64,000 bases of DNA from Klenkia marina (GTDB lineage Bacteria; Actinomycetota; Actinomycetes; Mycobacteriales; Geodermatophilaceae): positions 372,001 to 436,000 of the forward strand of contig NZ_FMUH01000003.1 in assembly GCF_900101025.1 (NCBI RefSeq), in the 5' to 3' direction. A program made the position numbers and the translations under genes. This document shows positions 9,734 through 19,363 of this stretch, piece by piece; position 1 is the stretch's first letter; each line of letters begins with the position of its first letter. The notes below the pieces were generated by a model. The model made no database searches. It worked only from the letters and a program-made list of their open reading frames with translations, and was not told the origin of the DNA.

Positions 9734-11217
9734 CAGTGGCCGCCGCCCAGCTGACCGGCCAGCCGCCGGTGGTAGTGCCCGGTCTCGTCGGTGAGCCCGA
9801 CGACGTCGACCACCGTGCCCCGGGCCGCGTACTTGTGCTCGACGGCGTCCAGCACGGCGACGCTGGAGGCGTCCCACACGTGCGCGCCGCTCAGGTCGAC
9901 GACGACGTGCGCGGGGTCGGTGCCGTAGTCGAACTGGCCGACCAGGTCGTTGGTGGAGGCGAAGAAGAGGGCGCCGCGCACCACGTAGGTGCGGGTGCCG
10001 TCGACGACCTCGCCACCGGTGACGGTGACCAGGTGGGCCACCCGCCGGGCGAACAGCACGCAGGCGGTCAGCACCCCGACGCCCACGCCGATGGCCAGGT
10101 TGTCGGTGGCCAGCACCACCGCCACGGTCACCAGCATCACCGCGGTCTCGCTGCGCGGCATGCGGCGCAGGGTGCGCAGGCTGTGCCAGTCGAAGGTCGC
10201 GATCGACACGAACATCATGACCGCGACCAGGGCGGCCATCGGGATGACCGCCACGAGGTCACCGAGGGCGACCACGAGCACCAGCAGGAAGACGCCGGCC
10301 AGGAACGTCGACACGCGGGTCCGGGCGCCGGATCGGACGTTGATCATGGTCTGCCCGATCATGGCGCAGCCGCCCATGCCGCCGAAGAACCCGGTGACGA
10401 CGTTGGCGACGCCCTGCCCGACCGACTCGCGGGTCTTGGAGGACCCCGTGTCGGTGAGGTCGTCGACCAGCTTGGCGGTCATGAGCGACTCCATCAGCCC
10501 GACGAGTGCGAGCCCGAGGGCGTAGGGCAGCACGATCTGCAGCGTCTCGAGGGTGAACGGGACGTCGGGCCACAGCAGCGCGGGCAGGCTGTCGGGCAGG
10601 GCACCCTGGTCACCGACCGTGGGCACGTCGATGCCGGCGGCCACGGCGGTCGCGGTGAGGACGACGATCGCGACCAGCGGCGCCGGGACGGCGGTGGTCA
10701 ACCGCGGCAACCCGAAGATGATCAGCAGGCCGACCGCGGCCATCGGGTAGACCAGCCACGGGACGTCCACCAGCTGCGGCACCTGGGCGGCGAAGATGAG
10801 GATCGCCAGCGCGTTGACGAAGCCGACCATCACGCTGCGCGGCACGAACCGCATCAGCCGGGCCACGCCGAGCAGCCCGAGGGCGATCTGCAGCAAACCG
10901 CCCAGCAGGACGGCGGCGATCAGGTAGGGCAGTCCGTGGTCGGCCACCAGGGGGGCGATGACCAACGCGACCGCACCGGTGGCCGCGGAGATCATCGCCG
11001 GGCGGCCGCCGACGACGGCGATGGTCACGGCCATCGTGAAGCTGGCGAACAGGCCGACCCGGGGGTCGACGCCGGCGATGATGGAGAAGCTGATCGCCTC
11101 GGGGATGAGGGCGAGGGCGACCACCAGGCCGGCGAGCACCTCGGTGCGCAGCCGGCGGGGGTCGCGCAGGGCGGCGACCCAGTCGGGGGTCGAGCGGGGG
11201 AGCAGGGCAGACGTCAT
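9733..11217 (-). CDS. SulP family anion transporter with STAS domain
   Basis: Inner-membrane transporter of the SulP/SLC26 family, 494 residues. The N-terminal two thirds hold about ten or more membrane segments with the family block [20 protein letters not shown] and the conserved [21 protein letters not shown] loop. The C-terminus (from about residue 395) is a cytoplasmic STAS domain with [20 protein letters not shown]. The substrate may be sulfate, bicarbonate or another anion; the sequence alone does not decide. It forms a two-gene operon with merR, which overlaps its stop. The start is ATG 11217, with a leader of about 70 bases from the palindrome. Confidence 0.92.
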   Translation of the reverse strand: MTSALLPRSTPDWVAALRDPRRLRTEVLAGLVVALALIPEAISFSIIAGVDPRVGLFASFTMAVTIAVVGGRPAMISAATGAVALVIAPLVADHGLPYLIAAVLLGGLLQIALGLLGVARLMRFVPRSVMVGFVNALAILIFAAQVPQLVDVPWLVYPMAAVGLLIIFGLPRLTTAVPAPLVAIVVLTATAVAAGIDVPTVGDQGALPDSLPALLWPDVPFTLETLQIVLPYALGLALVGLMESLMTAKLVDDLTDTGSSKTRESVGQGVANVVTGFFGGMGGCAMIGQTMINVRSGARTRVSTFLAGVFLLVLVVALGDLVAVIPMAALVAVMMFVSIATFDWHSLRTLRRMPRSETAVMLVTVAVVLATDNLAIGVGVGVLTACVLFARRVAHLVTVTGGEVVDGTRTYVVRGALFFASTNDLVGQFDYGTDPAHVVVDLSGAHVWDASSVAVLDAVEHKYAARGTVVDVVGLTDETGHYHRRLAGQLGGGH

Positions 11218-11284
11218 GGCACCGTTCTCGTCGATCAGGGGGAGGGTCGGCCGCGCGCCGCGGTGCGGGGGCCGGACCGGGCAG

Positions 11285-11310
11285 ACCCTACCCTCACGTG
11301 AGGGTAGGGT
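11285..11310. promoter_or_regulatory. Perfect 26-bp palindrome, probable MerR operator
   Basis: The half-site ACCCTACCCTCAC (11285-11297) is followed immediately by its exact reverse complement (11298-11310). Each outer edge contains a TAGGGT -10-like box, one reading towards sulP-merR and one towards the nucleotidyltransferase gene, whose ATG is only 2 bases away. MerR regulators bind dyads inside their promoters. The link to the merR gene at 9389-9733 is inferred from position. Confidence 0.7.
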
Positions 11311-11312
11311 TG

Positions 11313-11873
11313 ATGGACGAGGCCGCGTTCCTCGCGCTGGTGCGCGCCGACCCGGTGGCCACCGGCGTCCTGGACCGTGCGCCCGAGCTGGGGCTCCCCG
11401 ACTGCTGGCTCACCGCCGGGGTGCTGTTCCAGGCGGTCTGGAACGGGCTGACCGGCCGGGCGCCGGGCACCGGGGTGCGTGATGCCGACGTCTTCTACTT
11501 CTCGGCCGACACGTCCTGGGAGGCCGAGGACGCCGTCATCGGCGCCGCCGCCGAGCTGTTCGCCGACCTGCCGGTGCCGGTCGAGGTGCGCAACGAGGCC
11601 CGGGTGCACCTCTGGTACGCCGAGCACTTCGACTCCCCGATGCCGCGCCCGTTCCGCGACTGCCGCGACGCGATCGACCACTTCGCCGCGGCGTGCTGCT
11701 GCGTGGGGATCGAGGTGGTCACGGGCGAGGTGTACGCCCCGCACGGGTTCGCCGACCTGGCCGACCTCGTGGTGCGGCCGAACCGGGTGCTGGCGCCGCA
11801 GCACGTCTACGAGGCCAAGGCCGCCCGCTGGCAGCAGCAGTGGCCCGAGCTGACCGTGCTGCCCTGGACGTGA
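11313..11873 (+). CDS. Nucleotidyltransferase family protein (NTP_transf_6 type)
   Basis: A 186-residue protein matching the DUF925/NTP_transf_6 family of predicted nucleotidyltransferases. Recognisable blocks are [59 protein letters not shown] and YEAKAARW. The paired Asp in RDADVFYF probably belongs to the catalytic site. Its substrate is unknown. I chose ATG 11313 over GTG 11298 because the latter lies inside the palindrome. With the palindrome 2 bases upstream, translation must begin on a very short or absent leader, or transcription starts further upstream. Confidence 0.85.
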   Translation: MDEAAFLALVRADPVATGVLDRAPELGLPDCWLTAGVLFQAVWNGLTGRAPGTGVRDADVFYFSADTSWEAEDAVIGAAAELFADLPVPVEVRNEARVHLWYAEHFDSPMPRPFRDCRDAIDHFAAACCCVGIEVVTGEVYAPHGFADLADLVVRPNRVLAPQHVYEAKAARWQQQWPELTVLPWT

Positions 11874-12005
11874 TCACCCCGGGTCCAGCGCTGCCTCGGG
11901 ACGTCGGGGGCAGCGACTGGTCCGTGCTGATCACCGGTCGGCTGACGGTGCGGACGCCCGGCAAACCGGCAGACCGGGTGGCTGCCGGTCGGTGGCCTGC
12001 GCGCC

Positions 12006-12397
12006 GTGCCCACCACCGCGACGCTCGTCGCCTTCCCGCTCGCCAGCCGGGCGCTGACCGTCGTCCCCGGCCCGCTCGGGCGCGCACCCGGGCCCGGACG
12101 GCGTTCCTGCGGGCGCTGCCGGTCGGGGCGCTCAACCCCGGGACGGCCGTCTTCCACCTCGCGTTCCTCCCGCAGTTCGTCGACCCGGCGGCCGGGGCGG
12201 TGCCCCTGCAGCTGACCGTGCTGGGTCTGCTGTTCATGGTGCTGGCCACCGCGGTCGACGTGCGGTGGGCGCTGCTGGGCGGGTCGTCGCGGCGGTTGCT
12301 GCCGGGCCTGCGCATGCGGGTGCTGGACCGGATCACCGGCACGGTGCTGGGGGCGCTGGCCGTGCTGACCCTCCGGTCCTCCCGCGCCGCCGGGTAG
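12006..12397 (+). pseudogene. LysE/RhtB amino acid exporter remnant
   Basis: The N-terminal signature of a LysE-family exporter starts at GTG 12006 (VPTTATLVAF, then ALTVVPGP). The frame breaks after about 25 residues. A second frame (+2 relative, from about 12088) carries the family C-terminal third: [20 protein letters not shown] followed by two hydrophobic segments, ending at 12397. About 100 central residues and the frame are lost, so the gene has an internal deletion and is dead. The 132 bases before it hold only an 8-bp inverted repeat (11965-11972 with 11982-11989). It separates the nucleotidyltransferase gene from hisH. Confidence 0.75.
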
Positions 12398-12407
12398 CGC
12401 TGCTGGG

Positions 12408-12413
12408 TAGCGT
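12408..12413 (+). promoter_or_regulatory. -10 box (TAGCGT) for hisH, leaderless
   Basis: TAGCGT ends exactly 7 bases before GTG 12421. It gives hisH its own promoter after the interruption of the his operon. Confidence 0.6.
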
Positions 12414-12420
12414 GGTGCGG

Positions 12421-13056
12421 GTGAAGAAGGTCGTCGTCCTGGACTACGGATCGGGCAACCTGCGCTCGGTCGAGCGTGCGGTCGCCCGGGTGGGTGCCGA
12501 CGTGGAGGTCACGGCCGACCCGCACGCCGCGGTCGAGGCCGACGGGCTCGTCGTCCCCGGCGTGGGTGCCTTCGCCGCCTGCATGGACGGCCTGCGCGCC
12601 GTCGAGGGGCCCAGGATCATCGGCAAGCGGTTGGCCGGTGGACGGCCGGTGCTGGGCATCTGCGTCGGCATGCAGATCCTCTTCGACCGCGGCGTCGAGC
12701 ACGGCCAGGACAGCGCCGGCTGCGCCGAGTGGCCCGGCACCGTCGAGCAGCTGCAGGCGCCGGTGCTGCCGCACATGGGCTGGAACACCGTCGAGACCCC
12801 CACCGACACCGTGCTGTTCGACGGCATCGCCGACCAGCGGTTCTACTTCGTGCACTCCTACGGCGTGCGCGACTTCCCGCTGGGCCGCGACGGCACCGGC
12901 CCGCTCAGGCCACCCGCGGTCACCTGGGCCGAGCACGGCGACCGCTTCGTCGCCGCGGTCGAGAACGGCGCGCTGTCGGCGACCCAGTTCCACCCCGAGA
13001 AGAGCGGGGACGCCGGCGCCGCCCTGCTCACCAACTGGCTGGGCACGCTGGGCTGA
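12421..13056 (+). CDS. hisH: Imidazole glycerol phosphate synthase, glutaminase subunit
   Basis: Class I glutamine amidotransferase of 211 residues that releases ammonia for HisF in the HisHF complex, the fifth step of histidine synthesis. The oxyanion/PGVG strand ([12 protein letters not shown]), the nucleophile Cys81 in [10 protein letters not shown] and the His-Glu pair in FHPEKSG form the expected triad. The start is GTG 12421, chosen because of the family start [13 protein letters not shown] and the -10 box 7 bases upstream; the open frame continues upstream without similarity. It is separated from hisB by about 3.2 kb and from priA by two minus-strand genes. It ends 3 bases from the convergent oxidoreductase gene. 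Confidence 0.96.
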   Translation: MKKVVVLDYGSGNLRSVERAVARVGADVEVTADPHAAVEADGLVVPGVGAFAACMDGLRAVEGPRIIGKRLAGGRPVLGICVGMQILFDRGVEHGQDSAGCAEWPGTVEQLQAPVLPHMGWNTVETPTDTVLFDGIADQRFYFVHSYGVRDFPLGRDGTGPLRPPAVTWAEHGDRFVAAVENGALSATQFHPEKSGDAGAALLTNWLGTLG

Positions 13057-13059
13057 GCG

Positions 13060-14124
13060 CTACTGCAGCGGGAACGGCGGCTGCAGCCACCACGGCGAGT
13101 CGAGCACCTCGACCCGGTCCACCCACTTCACCCACCACACACCGCGCCGGCCCGGGGCCACCAGACGCACCGGCGCGCCGTGGCCGGGCGACAGAGGTCG
13201 TCCGGCGGCGTGGGTGGCCAACAGGGTGCGGCCGGCGTCGCGCAGCGGGATCCGCCGGCTGAAGCCGGTCACCGAGGTGACCCGGATGCACTGCGCGGCG
13301 GCACCCGCCCCACCCAGCTGCTCGGCGACGAGCCGCTGCAGGGTGGTGCCCCGCCACTGCTGGTCGGCGTACCAGCCGCCGGTGCAGTCCAGCCGGGCCC
13401 GCACCTCGTCCCCGCGGTCGAGGTCGCGTGCCCGCAGCACGACCTCGCAGCCCCCGGCGACGAGCCGCACCTCGCCGGACGCACCGTCGGGCGGGTCCTC
13501 GGGCACGGTGTCCGAGGCCCACTGGGTGACCGGCATGGCCGCGGGGTCGTCGGTGCCGCGCTCGTAGGAGCCGGTGCCGCTGCGCCGCGCTCCAGGTGCG
13601 CCGGTCAGCCGCCAGACGCCCTCGGTGACGCCCCACAGCGCCAGCGACCCTCCGGCCAGCGCTCCGGCGCCGAGCAGGGTGCGGCGTCGCAGGTCGACCG
13701 TCCGCGGGCGCTGGTGCCGGCCCCAGGTGTGCGCGACCAGGGCGACGGTGAGCACGATCGCCGCGCCGACGTGCACCTGCAGCGCCGCGACCGGGGTGCC
13801 GCTGGTGGCCCAGGTGCCCGCGGCGCCGGCCGAGTGCAGCACCCCGCTGACGATGCAGACCGCGACCAGCCCGGTGAGCCAGTACGCCGCCGACGGCGCC
13901 CGCAGCGCGGCGGGCCGGGCCCGCGCCCGCCGGACGACGACGGTCTTCCAGGGCACGAGCAGCAGCAGCCCGAGCCCGGCCGCGCCGTGCGCGACGGCGA
14001 CCACCCGCCCGGCCGTCGGGGTGCCGAGCGCGAACCCGAGGACCCCGGTGCCCCCGGCGAGCAGCAGCAGCCCGAGCAGCGCGAGGTTCGACCGCCGCCC
14101 CGCGCGCTGCAGTCCCCGTGCCAC
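13060..14124 (-). CDS. Membrane-anchored molybdopterin oxidoreductase (SuoX/YedY fold)
   Basis: A 354-residue protein. Residues 1-150 hold about four hydrophobic segments (LALLGLLLLAGGTGVLGFAL is the first), then RRRTLLGAGALAGGSLALWG, a further signal-anchor-like segment with a twin-Arg-like stretch. The C-terminal half resembles the sulfite-oxidase-type molybdopterin domain: LDCTGGWYADQQWRGTTL contains the probable molybdenum-ligand Cys, and SVTGFSRRIPL, GAPVRLVAPGRRG and VKWVDRVEV follow. The substrate is unknown. GTG 14124 starts 4 bases after the nitroreductase stop, so the two form an operon. The active domain probably faces outward. Confidence 0.8.
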   Translation of the reverse strand: MARGLQRAGRRSNLALLGLLLLAGGTGVLGFALGTPTAGRVVAVAHGAAGLGLLLLVPWKTVVVRRARARPAALRAPSAAYWLTGLVAVCIVSGVLHSAGAAGTWATSGTPVAALQVHVGAAIVLTVALVAHTWGRHQRPRTVDLRRRTLLGAGALAGGSLALWGVTEGVWRLTGAPGARRSGTGSYERGTDDPAAMPVTQWASDTVPEDPPDGASGEVRLVAGGCEVVLRARDLDRGDEVRARLDCTGGWYADQQWRGTTLQRLVAEQLGGAGAAAQCIRVTSVTGFSRRIPLRDAGRTLLATHAAGRPLSPGHGAPVRLVAPGRRGVWWVKWVDRVEVLDSPWWLQPPFPLQ

Positions 14125-14128
14125 CCGT

Positions 14129-14758
14129 TCAGTGTGCGTCCGTGCCGCTCCAGCGGCCGCGGTGGACGACCTCGTCGACACCTCGACGGCCGCGCCTGAG
14201 CGACGGCGAGCGGCGGTCGGCGTCCCCGGGGTAGCCCACCGACACGCACCCGACGGGGGAGAACCGCTCCGGGACGCCGAACGCCGCGCGCAGTGCTCCG
14301 ACCCGGTCACCGGGCACGCCGAAGAAGCAGGCGCCCAGTCCTTCGTCGACGGCGGTGAGCAGCATGAGCAGCGACGCCATGCCGGTGTCGACGTCCCAGT
14401 AGGGCACCGGCCAGCGTGCGGCGACGGCGGCGGGGTCGCGGTCGGTCCAGCCCTTGTCGGGCTCGGCGTACCGCTCGAGGTAGGCCGACCTGTCGCTGAA
14501 GGGCACCACCAGCAGCGGAGCGCGGCGCATGCGGGTGAGCCAGGCGTCCGGGGCGCCTGCGGTGGTGGTCGCCGACCAGAAGGCGTCGCGCTCGGCGGCG
14601 GACTCGAGCACCAAGAACGCCCAGCCCTGGCTGAACCCGGCACTCGGGGCGCGCAGGGCGTGGGCGAGCAGCCGCTCCCGCACCTCGGGCGGCACCGGCT
14701 GGTCGGGGTCGTAGTCGCGCACCATCCGGCGCCGGCGCAGCACCTCCGCGAACTCCAC
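14129..14758 (-). CDS. Nitroreductase family protein
   Basis: A 209-residue FMN-dependent nitroreductase-fold protein. It begins [17 protein letters not shown], with the Arg-rich FMN phosphate site typical of the family. [19 protein letters not shown] is the usual substrate/FMN block, and [24 protein letters not shown] is the conserved glycine-rich helix. The electron acceptor is not predictable; the family also includes BluB-like flavin destructases. I start it at GTG 14758 because the upstream extension is basic and unconserved. It lies directly upstream of, and probably in an operon with, the molybdopterin oxidoreductase, and diverges from priA. Confidence 0.88.
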   Translation of the reverse strand: MEFAEVLRRRRMVRDYDPDQPVPPEVRERLLAHALRAPSAGFSQGWAFLVLESAAERDAFWSATTTAGAPDAWLTRMRRAPLLVVPFSDRSAYLERYAEPDKGWTDRDPAAVAARWPVPYWDVDTGMASLLMLLTAVDEGLGACFFGVPGDRVGALRAAFGVPERFSPVGCVSVGYPGDADRRSPSLRRGRRGVDEVVHRGRWSGTDAH

Positions 14759-14878
14759 CCCGCCAGCCTGCCCGATGGCCCTGGCACGCACCTGCTCCCG
14801 GGTGCGCCCACCGCCGGGCGCAGGCGGCACGGGGATGCGTCGGGGGCAGGCGCGGGCAGGGCGCTCCCGCCCGCTCCC

Positions 14879-14884
14879 TACGCT
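14879..14884 (+). promoter_or_regulatory. -10 box (TACGCT) for priA, leaderless
   Basis: TACGCT ends 7 bases before GTG 14892. It supplies the priA-rid-hisF operon. Confidence 0.6.
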
Positions 14885-14891
14885 GTGCGTC

Positions 14892-15626
14892 GTGCCGAAG
14901 CTGCAGCTGCTCCCCGCCGTCGACGTCGCCGAGGGCCAGGCCGTGCGCCTGGTGCAGGGGGAGGCCGGCAGCGAGACCTCCTACGGCGACCCGCTCGAGG
15001 CGGCCATGACCTGGCAGCGCGATGGCGCCGAGTGGGTCCACCTGGTCGACCTCGACGCCGCCTTCGGGCGTGGCTCGAACCGTGAGCTGCTGGCCCGCGT
15101 GGTCGGCGAGCTCGACGTCGACGTCGAGCTCTCCGGCGGCATCCGCGACGACGCCTCCCTGGCCGCCGCGCTGGCCACCGGCTGCCGGCGGGTCAACCTG
15201 GGCACCGCGGCGCTGGAGTCGCCCGAGTGGTGCGCCCGGGCCATCGCCGAGCACGGCGACCGCATCGCCGTCGGCCTCGACGTGCGCGGCACGCGACTGG
15301 CCGCCCGCGGCTGGACCCGCGAGGGCGGTGAGCTCTACGAGACGCTGGCCCGCCTGGACGCCGAGGGCTGCGCGCGCTACGTGGTCACCGACATCACCAA
15401 GGACGGCACGCTGAAGGGCCCCAACCTCGAGCTGCTGCGCGAGGTCTGCGCGGCCACCGACCGGCCGGTCATCGCCTCCGGCGGCGTGAGCAGCCTCGAC
15501 GACATCCGTGCGCTGGCCGGGCTGGCCGACATCGGCGTCGAGGGCGCGATCGTCGGCAAGGCGCTCTACGCCGGCCAGTTCACGCTGCCCCAGGCGCTCG
15601 CGCTGACCGTCGAGGTCGCCTCGTGA
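14892..15626 (+). CDS. priA: Bifunctional phosphoribosyl isomerase PriA (HisA/TrpF)
   Basis: A (beta-alpha)8-barrel isomerase of 244 residues. In actinobacteria PriA isomerises both ProFAR (histidine) and phosphoribosyl anthranilate (tryptophan). Catalytic aspartates are Asp11 (LLPAVDV) and Asp167 ([10 protein letters not shown]), with the LSGGIRDD and [12 protein letters not shown] phosphate loops. Arg19 and the Arg139-Gly140-Trp141 trio match positions known from mycobacterial PriA to allow the second substrate. The trp cluster here has no trpF, which fits. The GTG start follows a leaderless-type promoter. The stop overlaps the rid start (GTGA). Confidence 0.94.
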   Translation: MPKLQLLPAVDVAEGQAVRLVQGEAGSETSYGDPLEAAMTWQRDGAEWVHLVDLDAAFGRGSNRELLARVVGELDVDVELSGGIRDDASLAAALATGCRRVNLGTAALESPEWCARAIAEHGDRIAVGLDVRGTRLAARGWTREGGELYETLARLDAEGCARYVVTDITKDGTLKGPNLELLREVCAATDRPVIASGGVSSLDDIRALAGLADIGVEGAIVGKALYAGQFTLPQALALTVEVAS

Positions 15627-16012
15627 CCACCCAGCGGCTCGGCTCGGGCTCGCCCTGGGAGGACGTCGTCGGCTACAGCCGGGTCGTGCGCACCGGCGAC
15701 CTGGTGTTCGTCAGCGGCACCACCGGCACCCGCGACGGCGTCCTGGTCGAGGGCGGCGTCGCCGAGCAGACCCGCCAGGCGCTGGAGAACGTCGTCGCTG
15801 CGCTGGCCAGGGTCGGGGCCACGGCCGCCGACGTCGTCCGCACCCGCCTCTACGTCACCGACATCGCGCAGTGGGAGACGGCGGGCCGCGTGCACGGCGA
15901 GTTCTTCGGCGCGCACCGGCCGGCCACGGCCATGGTGGAGGTCGCGAAGCTCATCGACCCCGCCATGGTCGTCGAGGTGGAGGTCGACGCGGTGGTGGGG
16001 GCCGGGTCGTGA
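15623..16012 (+). CDS. Rid (YjgF/YER057c) family protein without the RidA arginine
   Basis: A 129-residue small trimeric-fold protein of the Rid family. Blocks include [32 protein letters not shown] and [11 protein letters not shown]. In RidA itself an arginine in the P-A-R-S segment makes the salt bridge needed to hydrolyse reactive imines. Here the aligned segment is [12 protein letters not shown], with Thr102 in that place. It therefore belongs to one of the non-RidA subgroups and its reaction is unknown. It is coupled by four-base overlaps to priA before it and hisF after it, so it is probably made in step with the histidine enzymes. Confidence 0.9.
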   Translation: MTTQRLGSGSPWEDVVGYSRVVRTGDLVFVSGTTGTRDGVLVEGGVAEQTRQALENVVAALARVGATAADVVRTRLYVTDIAQWETAGRVHGEFFGAHRPATAMVEVAKLIDPAMVVEVEVDAVVGAGS

Positions 16013-16809
16013 GCCTGGCCGTGCGGGTGATCCCGTGCCTGGACGTCGACGCCGGCCGCGTGGTCAAGGGCGTGAACTTCGTCGGGCTGCGCGACGCCGG
16101 TGACCCGGTCGAGATGGCCCGGGTCTACGACGCCGAGGGCGCCGACGAGCTCACCTTCCTCGACATCACCGCCTCCTCCGGCGACCGGGCCACCACCTAC
16201 GACGTCGTCTCCCGCACCGCCGAGAGCGTGTTCATCCCGCTCACCGTCGGCGGGGGCGTGCGCAGCGCCGGCGACGTCGACAAGCTGCTGCGCGCCGGCG
16301 CCGACAAGGTCGCGGTCAACACCGCTGCGGTGGCGCGGCCCGAGCTCATCGCCGAGATCGCCGACCGGTACGGCAACCAGGTGCTGGTGCTCTCGCTGGA
16401 CGCCCGCCGCTGTTCCGACGGCGCGGTCACCGACTCCGGCTTCGAGATCACCACCCACGGCGGGCGCCGGGGCACCGGCCGCGACGCCGTCGAGTGGGTC
16501 GTGCAGGCCGCGCAGCTGGGCGTCGGCGAGGTGCTCATCAACTCGATGGACGCCGACGGCACCAAGGCCGGCTTCGACCTCGAGCTCATCGAGAAGGTGC
16601 GCCGCGAGGTCGCCGTCCCGGTCATCGCCAGCGGGGGAGCGGGCGCCGTCGGGCACTTCGCCCCGGCGGTGGCCGCGGGCGCCGACGCGGTGCTGGCCGC
16701 CAGCGTCTTCCACTTCGGCGACCTGCGCATCGGTGACGTCAAGCAGGCGCTGCACGACGCCGGCGTGCCGGTGCGGCGCGAGGCCGACCACCCCGCCCAG
16801 GCCTCCTGA
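16009..16809 (+). CDS. hisF: Imidazole glycerol phosphate synthase, cyclase subunit
   Basis: A (beta-alpha)8-barrel cyclase of 266 residues that, with HisH, turns PRFAR and ammonia into IGP and AICAR. The start [21 protein letters not shown] contains the first catalytic Asp (CLDVD). Other landmarks are [15 protein letters not shown], the [15 protein letters not shown] block with the second catalytic Asp, and [16 protein letters not shown] 16009 overlaps the rid stop. The last base of its stop is adjacent to the stop of the convergent gene at 16810. Confidence 0.97.
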   Translation: MSLAVRVIPCLDVDAGRVVKGVNFVGLRDAGDPVEMARVYDAEGADELTFLDITASSGDRATTYDVVSRTAESVFIPLTVGGGVRSAGDVDKLLRAGADKVAVNTAAVARPELIAEIADRYGNQVLVLSLDARRCSDGAVTDSGFEITTHGGRRGTGRDAVEWVVQAAQLGVGEVLINSMDADGTKAGFDLELIEKVRREVAVPVIASGGAGAVGHFAPAVAAGADAVLAASVFHFGDLRIGDVKQALHDAGVPVRREADHPAQAS

Positions 16810-17412
16810 TCAGGAGACCTCGACCCGGGCGGCGTCCTCGCGGCCGCTGACCCACAGCAGCACCTCCAGCGGCTCACCGGCGACCGTGGTCACCGGGGAC
16901 CCCTCGCGGAGCACCTGGGTCGCGCCGGTGTCGGTGCGCCGCACCTGCAGCCCGCGGTCCGAGCGCGGCCGGGTGCGCGCGAGGAAGTCGACCTGGTCCC
17001 AGAGGAAGTCCTGCGCGGCACGGGGCAGTTCCCGCGGCGCCCAGTCGGCCTGTGCCCGGCGCACGTCCTCGTGGTGGATGGTCATCTCGGCGCCGTTGAC
17101 CAGGCGGTCCACCGGCCCCCACGCGGTGGGCACGAACACCGGCGGTCCGGCACGCAGCTGGTCGACCAGGTGGGGCCACGGCGTGCGGTCGCGGGTGCGG
17201 GCGAGCACGCGGTCGGTCCACCGGCCCAGCGGCCCGCCCAGCACGGCCCCGGGGGCGGTGTCCGGGCGCCGGTCGCGGATGACCAGGTGGGCGGCCAGGT
17301 CGGCCGTCGTCCAGCCCGCGCAGCAGGTCGGGGCGTCGGGCCCGAGCTCGACCAGCAGGTCGGCGAGCGCCGCGCGCTCGGTCACGGACAACGGTGCGGG
17401 GGAGTCGCTCAC
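16810..17412 (-). CDS. TIGR03085-like maleylpyruvate isomerase-fold protein
   Basis: A 200-residue protein of the mycothiol-dependent maleylpyruvate isomerase/DinB-like helical bundle type, best matching the actinobacterial TIGR03085 group. Recognisable are CCAGWTTADLAAHLVIRDRRPD, which carries the first metal-ligand His, and GAEMTIHHEDVRRAQ, which carries the His-His-Glu cluster. It is probably a metal-binding thiol-linked enzyme or stress protein; the substrate is unknown. The start is GTG 17412, with GTG 17418 as alternative. A TACAAC box 7 bases before 17412 weakly supports the shorter form. It is convergent and touching with hisF. Confidence 0.8.
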   Translation of the reverse strand: MSDSPAPLSVTERAALADLLVELGPDAPTCCAGWTTADLAAHLVIRDRRPDTAPGAVLGGPLGRWTDRVLARTRDRTPWPHLVDQLRAGPPVFVPTAWGPVDRLVNGAEMTIHHEDVRRAQADWAPRELPRAAQDFLWDQVDFLARTRPRSDRGLQVRRTDTGATQVLREGSPVTTVAGEPLEVLLWVSGREDAARVEVS

Positions 17413-17509
17413 GCACACCGTTGTACCGCGCCCCCGGAATCGTGTAGCCGAGGTAACGACCGCGGGTAGTCTCGGGCGACACCCAGCAGCACCACCCGTA
17501 GGGAGACGC

Positions 17510-19363
17510 GTGTCCGCGCGCAGCACCGGCAACACCGTGGTCCGCAGCGAGCGCGAGCAGAAGAAGGTCATGCGTCGGGGGTTCCGGCACATCGGCCTGG
17601 CCGTCCGCGAGCAGCCGGCCATGTTCACCTGGGCCGTGCTCGGCAGCAGCCTGTACGGCGGCATGACCGTGGCCAGCGCGTACGTCATCGGCGGCGTCGC
17701 CGACCGGGTCATCCTGCCCAGCATCGAGCGCGGCTCGGTGGGCACGAGCGCCCTGGTGCTGGCCGCCACCGCCATCCTCGTCGTCGCCGTCCTGAAGATC
17801 GTCGGCATCATCGGCCGCCGGTTGTTCGCCGGGATCATGAGCTACCGGCTGCAGGCCGAGTACCGCCGCCGGGTCACCGGCGCGTACCTGCGGCTGCCGC
17901 TGTCCTGGCACCAGCGCCACCCCGCCGGCCAGCTGCTGAGCAACGCCAACTCCGACGTCGAGGCCAGCTTCTTCTTCGTCGCCCCGCTGCCGTTCGCCTG
18001 CGGGGCGCTGGTCATGGTCGCGATCACCGTCGTCGCGCTGTTCCTCACCGACCCGCTGCTGGCCCTGGTCGGGCTGGTGGTCTTCCCGCTGGTGTTCCTC
18101 GCCAACGGCCTCTACTCGCAGGTGATGAGCCCCCGCATGGCACGCGCCCAGCAGCTGCGCGCCGAGGTCTCGGAGATCGCCCACGAGTCCTTCGACGCCG
18201 CGCTGGTGGTCAAGACCCTGGGCCGCGAGGCCGACGAGGCCGAGCGCTTCGGCGAGCGCGCCGACGAGCTGCGCGACGGCCTGGTCGCCGTGGGCAGGGT
18301 GCGCGGGCTCTTCGACCCGCTGATGGAGGCGTTGCCCAACCTCGGCACCCTCGCCGTCCTGCTGGTCGGCGCCGAGCGGGTGGTGGCCGGTGCCACGAAC
18401 GCCGGTGACCTGGTGTCCATCGCCTACCTGTTCACCCTGCTCGCGCTGCCCATCCGGGCCATCGGCTGGGTGCTGGCCGACCTGCCGCGCGCGCTGGCCG
18501 GGTTCGACCGGGTCACCCCCGTGCTGGCCGCCGACGAGGAGACCCCCCACGGCCCGGGCGCCGCACCGGGTGGCAGCGGGGGCGCCGAGCTCGGCGTGCG
18601 GGACGTCGACTTCGCCCACACCGACGCCGTCGGCCGCCCCGCCCCGGTGCTGCACGGGGTCACCTTCGACGTCGCCGCCGGGCGCACCGTCGCCGTCGTC
18701 GGCCCCACCGGGTCCGGGAAGTCCACCCTCGCGGGGCTGCTGGTGCGCCTGGTCGACCCGCGCAGCGGCGAGGTGCTGCTCGACGGGGTCGACCTGCGCA
18801 GCCTGCGCGAGGGCGAGGTGCCCGGGCAGGCCGCCTTCGTGGCGCAGAGCACGTTCCTGTTCGACGACACGGTGCGCGGCAACATCACCCTGGGGGCCGA
18901 CCTCCCCGACGCCAAGGTCCACGAGGCGCTGCGGGTCGCCGCGGCCCAGGACTTCGTCGACCGGTTGCCCGAGGGCCTGGACACCAGGGTCGGCGAGCGC
19001 GGTGCCAGCCTGTCGGGCGGCCAGCGCCAGCGACTGGCCCTGGCCCGCGCCGTCGTCCGCCGTCCCCGGCTGCTGGTGATGGACGACGCGACCAGCGCCG
19101 TCGACCCCAGCGTCGAGGCCCGCATCCTCGACGCCCTGCGCGATGCCGACCGGCCGGCCACCGTGGTGGTCGTCGCCTACCGGCAGGCCACCATCGCGCT
19201 GGCCGACGAGGTCGTCTGGCTCGAGGGTGGCCGGCTGGTGGCCCGTGGCAGCCACGCCGAGCTGCTGGCCCAGGTGCCCGGCTACGCCCGGCTGGTGCAG
19301 GCCTACGCGCCACCGGACGAGATCACGCCCGCCGAGCCCGAGACCGCCGGGGCGCAGGCATGA
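17510..19363 (+). CDS. ABC exporter half-transporter with degenerate ATP site
   Basis: A 617-residue type I ABC exporter subunit: six membrane segments followed by the nucleotide-binding domain. Walker A is GPTGSGKST, the Q-loop is [11 protein letters not shown] and the signature is a canonical LSGGQRQR. Two catalytic residues deviate: Walker B reads [13 protein letters not shown] with Asp where the catalytic Glu should be, and the H-loop reads [11 protein letters not shown] with Tyr in place of the switch His. This is the pattern of the inactive partner in heterodimeric exporters. GTG 17510 follows a GGGAGA ribosome site. The partner gene starts at the overlapping ATGA. Substrate unknown. 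Confidence 0.93.
   Translation: MSARSTGNTVVRSEREQKKVMRRGFRHIGLAVREQPAMFTWAVLGSSLYGGMTVASAYVIGGVADRVILPSIERGSVGTSALVLAATAILVVAVLKIVGIIGRRLFAGIMSYRLQAEYRRRVTGAYLRLPLSWHQRHPAGQLLSNANSDVEASFFFVAPLPFACGALVMVAITVVALFLTDPLLALVGLVVFPLVFLANGLYSQVMSPRMARAQQLRAEVSEIAHESFDAALVVKTLGREADEAERFGERADELRDGLVAVGRVRGLFDPLMEALPNLGTLAVLLVGAERVVAGATNAGDLVSIAYLFTLLALPIRAIGWVLADLPRALAGFDRVTPVLAADEETPHGPGAAPGGSGGAELGVRDVDFAHTDAVGRPAPVLHGVTFDVAAGRTVAVVGPTGSGKSTLAGLLVRLVDPRSGEVLLDGVDLRSLREGEVPGQAAFVAQSTFLFDDTVRGNITLGADLPDAKVHEALRVAAAQDFVDRLPEGLDTRVGERGASLSGGQRQRLALARAVVRRPRLLVMDDATSAVDPSVEARILDALRDADRPATVVVVAYRQATIALADEVVWLEGGRLVARGSHAELLAQVPGYARLVQAYAPPDEITPAEPETAGAQA

Noticed and set aside
16100-19363. Long plus-strand frame beginning inside hisF
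   Set aside because: The part before 17510 is a shadow of hisF and of the minus-strand gene; the ABC subunit starts at GTG 17510.
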